In this document: one piece after another, positions 41,479 to 50,246 of the stretch
How positions within the stretch are numbered: the stretch's first letter is position 1
Layout: each line of letters opens with the position of its first letter
Source of the DNA: OFTM382 sp964448185
GTDB taxonomy: Bacteria > Planctomycetota > Phycisphaerae > Phycisphaerales > UBA1924
Length of the DNA: 64,000 nt
Assembly: GCA_964448185.1 (NCBI GenBank)
Contig: CAYUVO010000002.1
Coordinates: 1-64,000, forward strand
Direction: 5' to 3'
The notes under the pieces: generated by a model
Database searches by the model: none
What the model saw: only the letters and a program-made list of their open reading frames with translations
Told to the model about the DNA's origin: nothing
Made by a program: the position numbers and the translations under genes

Positions 41479-41780
41479 GCCGGATGTAAGCAGGATGTAG
41501 GCAGCAAAGGGGACGGGTTCTTTGGCTCTCGAGAGAGAGCCTCGGGGGATCCATAACAGGCTGGTACGGGCTGGTTGGTACAGGATTGATGCGCACATGA
41601 TGTGCATCAATCGCAGGTGTTGTTGCATCGCCCGAGTGTGGGTTGATGGGCGAGCCTGATCCACATGACACACCCGAAGCGTCCGGCACGTGCCGGGCGT
41701 TTTGTTTTTGCTCGTACATTTCAGATGTGGCCAATGCCCGCGTGCTTGCATTCGGGGCTCGTGGGTGAGACGCTAAGAGC
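41479..41780. other. Intergenic region between pseudopilin gene and comEC
   Basis: 302 bases. Holds an imperfect palindrome near 41586-41610 (TTGAT, GCACAT, ATGTGC, ATCAA with a two-base bulge) and the terminator entered at 41677-41709. Nothing coding seen. Confidence 0.5.
41677..41709 (+). terminator. Strong intrinsic terminator
   Basis: An 11-pair stem (two G-T pairs) with loop ACGT (41688-41691), CCGGC against GCCGG at the core, followed by TTTTGTTTTT on the plus strand. It separates the pseudopilin transcript from comEC. Confidence 0.8.
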
Positions 41781-44351
41781 GTGTTGTTGCTTGGTGATGA
41801 TCCGGTGCTAGGTTCGCGCGTGCCTGTGGGGGCTCGCCGGGCGCTCGCTGCGCTGGGAGCGTGGGCGCTGGGCATCGCTCTGGTGCGATGGCTCTTTGGC
41901 GCTGGGGTGGTGATTCCTGCGGGCGTCTGGAGTGGCGGTGCGGGGGTGTGCATCGCGGGTGCGTTGGTCGCTCGGGACCGCTGGCTGGGCGTGATGCTGT
42001 TGGTTGCGTGTGTGTTGTTGGGATCGGGCTGGGCGAGCTTTCGGTGGTTCGAGCCACCGGGTGACTCGCTTGTTGTGCGGCTGAGTTCGCAAACAGCCTC
42101 TGGCGATCGGTTCCCGATCGAGATCCGTGCGGTGGTCACCGAGGGGCCCGTTCTGAGCAGGCCAGCAGCGGGAGCGCTCGCAGAGGCGGCGCGTTGGTTG
42201 CCTGAATCGTGGTCGTTCACCGTTGAGACGAAAGCGGTTCATGCTGCGGGGAGCGGGGGGAGCGAGGGGGGGTGGGAGGCTGCGAGTGGCTCGCTGCGGG
42301 TGTTTGCGGGCGAGGAGGAGCCTGTTGGTTTTGAGCCCGGGCAGACGGTCGAGCTGATGGGGTTGTTTTCGCCGGTCCGCCCGCCGCTGAATCCGGGTGG
42401 CTTTGAAGTACAGCTCAGGGCGGGTGAATCGGGCCGATCGGGGACACTCTCGATCGGCGAGCTGCGGGTTGTTGCGCCGGTGCAGCCCGCGGGCTGGTTC
42501 GCCTCGGTGCGCACGCGAACCATGAGCTGGGTGCGTTCGGTTCGAGCGCGTGCGAGGGTTGCGGTGCTTGGCGAGAGCTCGGAGCCCTCGGCCCCGCGCG
42601 CGGTGGTCGCGGCGTTGGTTTTGGGCGAGCGCGAGCAGGGGGCGTCGGACGTTCGCGCAGCATTCGCGCGACAGGGCGTGGCACACTTGCTCGCGATCAG
42701 CGGGTTTCATCTGGTGCTGGTATGCGCGGTGGTGCTGTTCGTCTCGCGGTCTCTCATCGGCGGGCGAGTGGGAACGAGATGGGGCAGCGTCATCGAGCCC
42801 CTGGCCGTCGCGTTGGTGGTGGTGGGATATCTGGTGCTTGTTCCGGCGAAGCCCCCGATCGTGCGTTCGGGGCTCATGGTGCTCGGGCTGTTGGCGGCCG
42901 AAATCTCGGGCAGGCGGTATCACGGGCTAGGTGTGATCGCCTGGGTGGGCGTAGCGATGCTCGCATGGAAACCGTCGTGGCTCTTTGAGACAGGCTTCCA
43001 GTTCAGCTTCCTGATGACCGGGTCGCTCATCTGGCTCGGCGGACGGGTCGACGCAGCGTTTGCTCGTCGCAAGCTCGATGCATCCCCCGTACCTCCCGAC
43101 GTCTTTGATCGCGGCTGGTGGTGGGGGTTGATCCGTCGTCCCTTCTCAGCGGGAGTGGTGTGCTGGGCGGTGGGCGCTCCGATCGTCGCAGCACGCTTTG
43201 GTTGGCTCAGCCCGCTTGCGGTCTTGAGCACGGTGGTATTGCTCCCGACGGTGGCGATGGTGCTGGTGGCGGGTGTATGTGTGTCGTTTCTCGCCGCGAT
43301 GGGGCTCGGCGTGCAGGCGTCGGGCGTGCTCGAAGCGGTGGCATCGCCCGCTGCGGCATATGTGATGGTGATTGATAGTTGGAGGTGGACGTATGTGCGC
43401 GTGCCTCCGACACCGGCGTGGCTCGGCTGGTGTGGCTGCATTTTGGTGCTGGGATGGTTTGGCGGGGCGCAACGGCATCGGCGTTTGCTGCAACTGGCAA
43501 GCGGGGTATGGGTGGTTGCGTTGGTGGTCATATGGAGCGGGCCGAGGTTCTATGGGCCAGAGGCGAGCATCGACACGTTTGCGGTCGGCGACGGAACATG
43601 TATCGTGATCCGAAGCAGGGGCGAAGCGCTGCTGTGGGACGCGGGCTCGACGCGGCCAGATCTTGGCGTGTGGGAGCTGCCCCGTGCGATGCGGGCAGCC
43701 GGGATCGGTCGCGTGCGCACCGCGATCATCACGCACGCGAACTTCGATCACTTCAGCGCTCTGCCCGATCTGGCTGAGCCCTTGGGCATCGAGCGTGTGC
43801 TGGTGAGCGAGGCGTTTATGACGCGCCGCGATCAGCCAGCGGTCGCGATGCTGTTTGACGAACTCGACGCGCGCGGGATCGCAGTCGAGATTCTCACTGA
43901 GGGTGACACGCTGGAGCTTGGGCGGTGTTCGATCGAGGTGTTGTCGGCGATCGGTGCAGGCAGGTTGGTTTCGGTCAATGACGAATCCATCGTGGCCATG
44001 CTCCGCACACCCTCGGGTACATCAGCGCTGCTCACGGGTGATATTCAGGAGGCTGCGATGGAAGCTCTCGCTGCGGTTGATGTGCGTGCCGACGTGCTCG
44101 AACTCCCCCATCACGGCAGCGCTCACGAGCACTCCGTGCGATTCCTCGCCCGCGTTGAGCCCAAGGTCGTTCTGCAATCCACCGGGCCGTCGCGTGTGAA
44201 CGATCCGCGTTGGGGTAATCGCTCGCAGGTAAACGCATGGCGGACCACCGCGACCGACGGCTGGACCCGGGTAGAGCTTTGGAGCGATCATCTCACGGTG
44301 CGTTCTATGCACGCACCTACGCGAAAGATTGCGATCAGCGCCGGCCGGTGA
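41781..44351 (+). CDS. comEC: ComEC/Rec2-type DNA uptake channel protein
   Basis: An 856-residue membrane protein starting at GTG. Order: several N-terminal transmembrane segments and a DUF4131-like OB region (about residues 25-240), the Competence domain with the signature VAHLLAISGFHLVLV (about residue 300) and many helices to about 585, then a metallo-beta-lactamase domain (about 595-850). The metal motif reads THANFDHFSALPDL; the usual second histidine of HxHxDH is Asn, while LLTGDIQEAAME and LPHHGSAHEHSVRF are kept. ComEC carries single-stranded DNA across the inner membrane in transformation. No other competence gene is adjacent. It overlaps the convergent gene by 17 bases. Confidence 0.88.
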   Translation: MLLLGDDPVLGSRVPVGARRALAALGAWALGIALVRWLFGAGVVIPAGVWSGGAGVCIAGALVARDRWLGVMLLVACVLLGSGWASFRWFEPPGDSLVVRLSSQTASGDRFPIEIRAVVTEGPVLSRPAAGALAEAARWLPESWSFTVETKAVHAAGSGGSEGGWEAASGSLRVFAGEEEPVGFEPGQTVELMGLFSPVRPPLNPGGFEVQLRAGESGRSGTLSIGELRVVAPVQPAGWFASVRTRTMSWVRSVRARARVAVLGESSEPSAPRAVVAALVLGEREQGASDVRAAFARQGVAHLLAISGFHLVLVCAVVLFVSRSLIGGRVGTRWGSVIEPLAVALVVVGYLVLVPAKPPIVRSGLMVLGLLAAEISGRRYHGLGVIAWVGVAMLAWKPSWLFETGFQFSFLMTGSLIWLGGRVDAAFARRKLDASPVPPDVFDRGWWWGLIRRPFSAGVVCWAVGAPIVAARFGWLSPLAVLSTVVLLPTVAMVLVAGVCVSFLAAMGLGVQASGVLEAVASPAAAYVMVIDSWRWTYVRVPPTPAWLGWCGCILVLGWFGGAQRHRRLLQLASGVWVVALVVIWSGPRFYGPEASIDTFAVGDGTCIVIRSRGEALLWDAGSTRPDLGVWELPRAMRAAGIGRVRTAIITHANFDHFSALPDLAEPLGIERVLVSEAFMTRRDQPAVAMLFDELDARGIAVEILTEGDTLELGRCSIEVLSAIGAGRLVSVNDESIVAMLRTPSGTSALLTGDIQEAAMEALAAVDVRADVLELPHHGSAHEHSVRFLARVEPKVVLQSTGPSRVNDPRWGNRSQVNAWRTTATDGWTRVELWSDHLTVRSMHAPTRKIAISAGR

Positions 44352-46173
44352 GCTTGACAAGATCGGCACGGTCGGAGTCTTCTTGATCCGTGCGGACGTT
44401 GGCGGTCATCAGTGCGACGCCTCGCGCGGGCACTCCTCTGCGGGCCGAGCTCCAGAGCAGATCTTGTGCCCAGCCCGAGCGGGCGTCCTTGGGCGCCAGC
44501 TTGCGGTACAGGTCAAAGACCACCGGGGGTTCGCTGTGCGTGCTCACCGAAAACAGCGCGGCACGCGCAATGCTCGGGGTGATTTCCTGGGGACGATCAC
44601 GGAGCATGGCCTGAGCGAGCTTGGCGATCCGCGAGTATTCGCCACGCAGTTCGAGGGTCTTAAACAGTGTCACCCAGTCGCGTTCGGCGGCGGCCTTCTT
44701 GAGCACGTCGGCCAGATCAACCACCGGGCTCAGCGGGAGCACCGCGTCGGGGACTCGTTTGATGTCGGGGCCGATGGAATACATCGCGTCGCCAAAGATC
44801 GCGATGCGGCCCGGATCGGTCGAGACGGTGCGGGCAGCGGCTGCGAGCGGAGCGGTGTTGAGCATCCGTGCGGTAAAGACCGGCGTGGGAACAAACCCCG
44901 TGAGCCCGGGTTCCTGAATGGCACCAACATAAGCAAACGCGCCTCGCTCGATCCATCGGCCCGCGAGCGTCTCGCGTTTGGACGGGAACAGCGCCGACCA
45001 TGAATGCACGAAATGCACGAGCGTCGGGCTGAGCATCGGGGGCACGTCGCCGGGGCGACCCCTGCCGGGCGTGAGCGTAAAGAAGTCGGAGTTGCCCGAG
45101 GTGTTGATAAGGGCAAGCCCGCCTTTGGAGCCTCCGATGCCGGTGCGTGCCGAGAGCTGCCACGCGGGGAGCCCTTGGGTGGGTTCGTCGTGGAGCTTGA
45201 CGTCGGGGAACATGGGCGAGCCGCTCAGGGTGGTCTTGCGGATGATCTGGGCCGCCTTCGATCCGTCCCACTGGTTCCAGGGTTCGTCAGAGCTGTAGGC
45301 ATCAAAGATCCACGCCGAGCGTGGCTGGATGAACAGCGAGCACATCGCCATATACGCGCTGCGGGATTCGTTGCCGAAGATCTGAGCAGCCCACGCCCAC
45401 CTGCGATCGTCCGCGTGGCGACCGACCAGATCGGTGAGCGCCCGGGTGTCGTCTTCAGCAATCTTGACCCGCGCGGGATCGTTCAGACAGATCGTGATCG
45501 CGTCGATCGCGTCGCCGATGATGTCCCACGGCACGCCTACAGAAGTCGCCCAACTCGAAGCGGCATCCGAGAGCATGGTCGCGTGCGCACGATTGGTCTC
45601 GTGGTCGATCGGCGTCGTCAGGCTGTCAACCCACACGATGGGCAGGGCGCGTCCGATGCCAAGGGCGAGCGCAGCGGTCCACGCCGAATCTGCGTCGTCG
45701 GCGATGACCACCGCCGGGGGCATCCATCCGCCCTGATTCCACGCGGCCATGAGGTAGTCGGGGTTGTCCTCGGGAGCGGCCCAGGCGCGGGCCTGGAGCG
45801 TGGCGAACATGCGTTGGCGTTCGGGTCCCAACGGCGGGAACGGATCGAGATCGTCGGGCGTCCACCGCACGATGCGATCGGGATGGAAAGCGTGGGCGAA
45901 CCTGCTGATGGCCTGGGTTGCCCAGACCGAGCCGTCGTCGATCAGCACCGGGAAGCGGCGATCGGTGTTCCACGAGCCCACTGCTTGGGCGTAGGCCACG
46001 GATGTTTCCACGATCACCAGCGTGGGCAGCACGGGGATGCCCGATCGGGGCTGTTCGCCCCGACGCCCGAGCATGATCTGTGCGGGCACGTTGACTTGTT
46101 CTTGAGCGAGCGCTGCGACGGGACCTAGAGCCACGAGCAGGCACGCGATCCATCGTTGAGGGAGTTCAAGCAT
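44335..46173 (-). CDS. Exported protein with C25/TIGR03790-like segment, function unknown
   Basis: A 612-residue protein with a signal peptide (ELPQRWIACLLVALGPVAALAQ). Start chosen at ATG 46173; a GTG lies one codon before. Residues about 370-455 (AGRWIERGAFAYVGAIQEPG, FVPTPVFTARML, PLAAAARTV, RIAIFGDAMYSIG) follow the 'RW..GA.AY.G..EP...P' pattern of TIGR03790/C25-like proteins, as does the protein at 10887-13019. The position of the C25 cysteine appears to be Ser/Trp (VHSWSAL), so it is probably not a peptidase. The C-terminal about 120 residues look helical. The gene converges on comEC with a 17-base overlap. Confidence 0.6.
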   Translation of the reverse strand: MLELPQRWIACLLVALGPVAALAQEQVNVPAQIMLGRRGEQPRSGIPVLPTLVIVETSVAYAQAVGSWNTDRRFPVLIDDGSVWATQAISRFAHAFHPDRIVRWTPDDLDPFPPLGPERQRMFATLQARAWAAPEDNPDYLMAAWNQGGWMPPAVVIADDADSAWTAALALGIGRALPIVWVDSLTTPIDHETNRAHATMLSDAASSWATSVGVPWDIIGDAIDAITICLNDPARVKIAEDDTRALTDLVGRHADDRRWAWAAQIFGNESRSAYMAMCSLFIQPRSAWIFDAYSSDEPWNQWDGSKAAQIIRKTTLSGSPMFPDVKLHDEPTQGLPAWQLSARTGIGGSKGGLALINTSGNSDFFTLTPGRGRPGDVPPMLSPTLVHFVHSWSALFPSKRETLAGRWIERGAFAYVGAIQEPGLTGFVPTPVFTARMLNTAPLAAAARTVSTDPGRIAIFGDAMYSIGPDIKRVPDAVLPLSPVVDLADVLKKAAAERDWVTLFKTLELRGEYSRIAKLAQAMLRDRPQEITPSIARAALFSVSTHSEPPVVFDLYRKLAPKDARSGWAQDLLWSSARRGVPARGVALMTANVRTDQEDSDRADLVKLTGRR

Positions 46174-46222
46174 CACACCAGCGTATCGGCACGGACCGCT
46201 CTGACCTTCATACCATCGCCCT

Positions 46223-47896
46223 ATGGCGTCGATTTCTCCAGATGGATTCAGACTCGCAGCGGCTCAGGCTCGAAACGATCACCCGCAGGCCACGCTCGCG
46301 ATCCCGGTCGCAGTGCGGTTGTTGGCCGATCAGCTCACCCCGGCGGTGGCGTACCGCCGAACGGTGGCGGATGATCCGCGCGAGGCCCCCTCGTTCTTGT
46401 TCGAGTCGGTCGAGAACGGCGAAAGCGTCGGGCGGTATTCCCTGATGGGGGCGAGCCCCGCGATCGAGATCTCGGCGACGGGCAGCGAAGTGATCGAGCT
46501 CGACCACCATGCGGACGGCAAAGAAACCAAGAGCCAGCACGCCGATCCGTTGGAGGTGCTCCGCGAGCGGGCCGGGGAAAGGGGAGGGGGGATCGTGCTC
46601 TGTCGTGCGCACGCCGATCGCCACGGCACCAAGCTCCCGGGCTGCGCCCTCGGCGGCTGGTTCGGGTACGCGGGCTACGACACGGTGCGGTACGCCGAGC
46701 CCGGTCGGCTGCATCGAGATTCGGCCCCGCCCGATGACCGCGACCTGCCCGAGATGCAGTTCGGGCTCTACGACGGCGTGACGGCTTTCGATCATGTATC
46801 AAGCGTGGTCGATGTCGTGCAACTCGCGATGATCGCTCCGGGCGATGACCCGATGGAGGCATATGAACGGGCCTGTGAAGCCACCGAGACTCGGGCGTCT
46901 CGCATCGAGAGCGCGGTCAAGGTGCTCCCCGCGGGCAGGATGAGACCCGATGAGCCGCCCGTTGCGATGGCGTCGAACATGACCCGCAAGGAGCACGCTG
47001 CGATGGTGGCGCGCGCACAAGAATACATCCGTGCGGGCGATGTGTTCCAGGTCGTGCTGGGCCAACGTTTCGAGCGGGTTTCGCAGGCCGATCCGTTTGA
47101 TGTGTACCGTGCGCTGCGGAGCGTCAACCCCAGCCCGTACATGGTCTATCTGCAGACGCGAGGCTGCATCATGGTGGCTTCGAGCCCGGAGATTCTGTGC
47201 CGGGTGAGCAAGGATTCTGATGGGACACGCATCGTCACCAATCGGCCTTTAGCGGGCACCCGCAAGCGCGGAGCGACGCCCGAGCAGGACGCGGCGATGG
47301 CTGCCGAGTTGCTCGCCGATGAGAAGGAACGCGCCGAACACACCATGCTGGTGGATCTAGGTCGCAACGACGTCGGGGTCGTCGCGCGACCCGCGAGCGT
47401 CAAACTCAAGAAGATCATGGAGATCGAACGCTACAGCCACGTCATGCATCTCAGCTCGACGGTCACGGGCGAACTCCGCGATGGACTCGACGCATGGGAT
47501 GCGCTGCGGGCAGCCCTGCCCGTGGGCACGATCAGCGGGGCTCCCAAAATCCGGGCTATGCAGATCATTGACGAGCTCGAACCTGTCCGCCGAGGGCCTT
47601 ATGGCGGCGGGATGGGGTACGTCGATCTCGAAGGCAATATGGATATCGCGCTGGCGCTGCGGACCATTGTGGTGCCGACAGCTGCACGCTGGCGTGATGC
47701 CGATGGGTGTGAGGGGGGATGGACGTATCATGTGCAGGCTGCGGGCGGGATCGTGCTCGATTCGCAGGCGGACGCTGAATACGCAGAAACGGTCAACAAG
47801 GCGGCAGCTCTGGGTCGTGCGATCGACGTGGCCGAATCGGCGTTTGGGCATCAGGACACCCCGGCTCTGGGCTCAGGCGGGCCTGAACAGGCCTGA
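46223..47896 (+). CDS. trpE: Anthranilate synthase component I TrpE
   Basis: A 557-residue chorismate-utilising enzyme. The tryptophan-feedback region is visible as ESVENGESVGRYSLMGASPA. The catalytic domain has DVFQVVLGQRFE, NPSPYMVYLQ, ASSPEILCRV, NRPLAGTRKRG, DLGRNDVGVVA, RYSHVMHLSSTVTGEL, LPVGTISGAPKIRAMQIIDELE and GGMGYVDLEGNMDIALALRT. It makes anthranilate from chorismate with a TrpG glutaminase that is not in this window. The gene ends inside a 10-base tandem repeat. GTISGAPK supports TrpE over PabB; PabB is still conceivable. Confidence 0.92.
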   Translation: MASISPDGFRLAAAQARNDHPQATLAIPVAVRLLADQLTPAVAYRRTVADDPREAPSFLFESVENGESVGRYSLMGASPAIEISATGSEVIELDHHADGKETKSQHADPLEVLRERAGERGGGIVLCRAHADRHGTKLPGCALGGWFGYAGYDTVRYAEPGRLHRDSAPPDDRDLPEMQFGLYDGVTAFDHVSSVVDVVQLAMIAPGDDPMEAYERACEATETRASRIESAVKVLPAGRMRPDEPPVAMASNMTRKEHAAMVARAQEYIRAGDVFQVVLGQRFERVSQADPFDVYRALRSVNPSPYMVYLQTRGCIMVASSPEILCRVSKDSDGTRIVTNRPLAGTRKRGATPEQDAAMAAELLADEKERAEHTMLVDLGRNDVGVVARPASVKLKKIMEIERYSHVMHLSSTVTGELRDGLDAWDALRAALPVGTISGAPKIRAMQIIDELEPVRRGPYGGGMGYVDLEGNMDIALALRTIVVPTAARWRDADGCEGGWTYHVQAAGGIVLDSQADAEYAETVNKAAALGRAIDVAESAFGHQDTPALGSGGPEQA

Positions 47897-47929
47897 ACAG
47901 GCATGAACCGGCATGAACCGGCATGAACC
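47880..47929 (+). repeat. Five copies of a 10-base tandem repeat over the trpE stop
   Basis: GGCCTGAACA twice, then GGCATGAACC three times, exactly end to end. The trpE stop codon (47894-47896) is in the second copy. Because 10 is not a multiple of 3, copy number changes upstream of the stop would alter the last residues of TrpE. Confidence 0.9.
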
Positions 47930-47977
47930 ACAGGAACAAGGGTTCTCTTTGTGGCCGGGGCGTGGTAGGCTCAGCCC

Positions 47978-48346
47978 ATGAGCACCAGAGATTTCGAATC
48001 AGACGGGCCGGCAGCGGTTGGCGTGATCGAGTTCAAGCCTCTCGCGGCTAAGCCCAAACCCAAAGCCCCCCAGATGTGGCATGTGATGCTGGTCGATGAC
48101 GACGATCATTCGTATGACTACGTCATTGCTCTGGCGACCAAGGTGTTCCGCAAGGGGCTCCGCGATGGGGTCGAGCTGGCTAAGACGGTTGATAAGCGGG
48201 GCCGGGCGGTGTGCATGACCACGCACCGCGAACTCGCCGAGCTCAAGCAGCAACAGATTCATAGCTTCGGTGCCGATCCGCTGATCGCGTCGTGCGCAGG
48301 CTCGATGACCTCGGTGCTGGTGCCCGCGGACGGCTTGGACGAGTAG
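47978..48346 (+). CDS. clpS: ATP-dependent Clp protease adaptor ClpS
   Basis: A 122-residue ClpS. The core PQMWHVMLVDDDDHSYDYVI is the N-degron-binding fold start (the DDDxHSY region), then ATKVFRKGLRDGVELAKTVDKRGRAVCMT and HRELAELKQQQIHSFGADP. It delivers N-end-rule substrates to ClpA/ClpC. Planctomycetes often carry more than one ClpS; the long N-terminal extension (about 30 residues, KPKPKAP) is seen in that type. It lies 47 bases upstream of a dehydrogenase gene; no clpA nearby. Confidence 0.9.
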   Translation: MSTRDFESDGPAAVGVIEFKPLAAKPKPKAPQMWHVMLVDDDDHSYDYVIALATKVFRKGLRDGVELAKTVDKRGRAVCMTTHRELAELKQQQIHSFGADPLIASCAGSMTSVLVPADGLDE

Positions 48347-48393
48347 AGAAGGCTCGCCCGACACGGATCTCTGTGGTATGCAACACTGGTGGC

Positions 48394-49359
48394 ATGAGCA
48401 CTCCCTCCTGTGGCATGTCTGCCCAACTGGCGATCATCACCGAAGAACTCGATGCCGAACCTGCTGATTGGCTCGCCCAGCGGTGCGAGGTGGTGCGTTG
48501 TGCGCATGACGACCCGGCGCTGATCGAGCTGTTGCCGCGCGCATCGGCTCTGATTGTGCGCACCTATACACAGGTAGACGCAGCGTTGCTCGATTCGATG
48601 CCCAAGCTTCGAGTCGTTGCGCGCGCAGGCGTCGGGCTCGACAACATCGATCTTGAGGCGTGCCACCAGCGAGGGGTGCGGGTGGTTTCGACGCCCGGCG
48701 CGAATACGCGAGCGGTGGTCGAGTTTGTATTTGCTTCGCTGCTCGATGCGACTCGCCTTCGCGAAAGAGTTACAGGCGAGCTTTCACTCAAAGACTGGAA
48801 AGCACTGCGTAGCAGGCTCGAAGCGCCGCGCCAGCTCGCTGACATAACGCTCGGGATCGTCGGGCTTGGCCGAATTGGCCAGCAGGTCGCTCGGGCTGCC
48901 CAGGCACTGGACATGCAGGTCATCTACTACGACCTCGTCGAGATTTCCGAGGAGCGTCGGTTCGGGGCAGCGGGTGTGAGCCGAGATAAACTGCTCGAAC
49001 GCGCAGGCGCGATCACGGTGCATGTAGATGGTCGATCGAGCAATCGGGGATTGATCGACGCGGCGTGGTTTGGGCAGATGCGTGGGGACGTGGTGCTGGT
49101 GAACTCGAGCCGGGGGATGGTTGTCGATGCTGATGCGTGCGCCGAGTTTTTGAGATCGCACGTTGGCGCGCGCGCGATGCTGGACGTTCACGGCCCCGAG
49201 CCGGTGTTGGCGGATTCACCTTTGCTTGGGCTTGCCAACGCGACTCTTACGCCGCACATCGCGGGCGGCACCCGGGCAGCGAAACTGGCGATGAGCTGGG
49301 TGGTCCGCGACGTATGGCGGGTGCTCACGGGCGAAGCTCCCCAACACGCAGCGGTGTGA
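48394..49359 (+). CDS. D-2-hydroxyacid dehydrogenase (phosphoglycerate dehydrogenase-like)
   Basis: A 321-residue NAD-dependent enzyme. Substrate-domain motif KLRVVARAGVGLDNIDLEACHQRGV, nucleotide loop ITLGIVGLGRIGQQVARAAQALDM, then GDVVLVNSSRGMVVD (active arginine region), and the catalytic histidine in TLTPHIAGGTRAAK. It lacks the C-terminal ACT/ASB domains of full SerA, so substrate may be 3-phosphoglycerate, glyoxylate/hydroxypyruvate or another 2-oxoacid. ATG at 48415 is an alternative start. The gene follows clpS on the same strand. Confidence 0.82.
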   Translation: MSTPSCGMSAQLAIITEELDAEPADWLAQRCEVVRCAHDDPALIELLPRASALIVRTYTQVDAALLDSMPKLRVVARAGVGLDNIDLEACHQRGVRVVSTPGANTRAVVEFVFASLLDATRLRERVTGELSLKDWKALRSRLEAPRQLADITLGIVGLGRIGQQVARAAQALDMQVIYYDLVEISEERRFGAAGVSRDKLLERAGAITVHVDGRSSNRGLIDAAWFGQMRGDVVLVNSSRGMVVDADACAEFLRSHVGARAMLDVHGPEPVLADSPLLGLANATLTPHIAGGTRAAKLAMSWVVRDVWRVLTGEAPQHAAV

Positions 49360-49385
49360 ACTGGCTGCGGCGAAAACAGAAAGGA

Positions 49386-49754
49386 TCAGGCTCGCCGGAG
49401 TTCTTCGGCGTCGAGCTTGCGTTGCTCGGCCATGGCGTAGCCCTTGAGAATCACGGGTATCAGAGCTCCCATGACGACTGCGAGGATGACGCCGGTGAGA
49501 ACGAAGATTCCCCAGACGTGGATGGGCTGCCCCATGAGCAGGGCGACGAGCCCGGTGATGAGCAGCAGCACGCCGATGACGGTGGCCAAAACGAATACAC
49601 CGACGACAAGCACTTTGGCTTTGCCTTTGGGGACCAGTGTGCCCGCGAGGGGGCCGCCGATGCCGCCGAAGCCGGCGCCGAAGACTCCGCCCATGACGCC
49701 ACCGATGACGCCAGCGGTGTTGGGATCAAACCAAGCAGTTGATTGAATAAGCAT
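49386..49754 (-). CDS. Small glycine-rich membrane protein
   Basis: A 122-residue protein with an N-terminal glycine-rich helix pair (GVIGGVMGGVFGAGFGGIGGPLAG), two further hydrophobic segments (about 47-75 and 82-104), and a charged C-terminus (AEQRKLDAEELRRA). Start ATG shares one base with the stop of the DUF2089 gene, so the pair is coupled. No family recognised. Possibly controlled by the upstream regulator. Confidence 0.65.
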   Translation of the reverse strand: MLIQSTAWFDPNTAGVIGGVMGGVFGAGFGGIGGPLAGTLVPKGKAKVLVVGVFVLATVIGVLLLITGLVALLMGQPIHVWGIFVLTGVILAVVMGALIPVILKGYAMAEQRKLDAEELRRA

Positions 49755-50119
49755 CAGCTGTTCTCCTGTGAGTGTGGGGGGTGGGGTGGGGTGTTGGGAT
49801 GCGGGTGGGTATTCGTTGATGTCCGTGCGGTTTCGATGATCCGCCGCGCCTGGTGGCCCGCGAGTTCGCCGCGTTCGACGAGGTTTGCGAGGAGGTCGTT
49901 GAGCGGATCGGGTGGCCTGCCATCGACCACGTCTCGCAAGCGGGCGATGACCCGGTTGAGCCGATTGCGGATGGTCGGGTAGCTCACCGAGTAGTTTTTG
50001 GCGAGCCCTTTGAGGGAGCCGCTCTCGAGCACGAGTTGGGTGATGAGATCCAGATCCTCCCTTGGCAGGCGGAGCAGGACGTGATCGGTTGGATTTGTTG
50101 AAAATGTGGAGTGTGTCAT
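49754..50119 (-). CDS. DUF2089-like helix-turn-helix regulator
   Basis: A 121-residue protein (start ATG 50119; an in-frame extension to 50188 reads through the AT-rich promoter region and is unlikely). The DUF2089 core is LRLPREDLDLITQLVLES, GSLKGLAKNYSVSYPTIRNRLNRVIARL, which contains a helix-turn-helix. The C-terminus is His/Pro/Asn-rich and low complexity. It is translated ahead of the small membrane protein. An AT-rich upstream region with a palindrome (50153-50168) suggests self-regulation. Confidence 0.75.
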   Translation of the reverse strand: MTHSTFSTNPTDHVLLRLPREDLDLITQLVLESGSLKGLAKNYSVSYPTIRNRLNRVIARLRDVVDGRPPDPLNDLLANLVERGELAGHQARRIIETARTSTNTHPHPNTPPHPPHSQENS

Positions 50120-50152
50120 GTGTTCAATAAACCGTAAATACAGATCAACGAT

Positions 50153-50176
50153 ACTCAAGTATTTGAGTTTATTGTA
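50153..50176 (-). promoter_or_regulatory. Promoter and candidate operator of the DUF2089 gene
   Basis: On the minus strand TACAAT (complement of 50171-50176) is a possible -10. ACTCAA (50153-50158) and TTGAGT (50163-50168) form a palindrome with a 4-base centre overlapping the expected transcript start. The region is markedly AT-rich. Binding is inference. Confidence 0.45.
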
Positions 50177-50246
50177 ACACGATTTCATGATTATTTAGAT
50201 TTGATGAGGTTTTTCTCGATGCAGCTCCCGGCTACGCTGAGGAACC

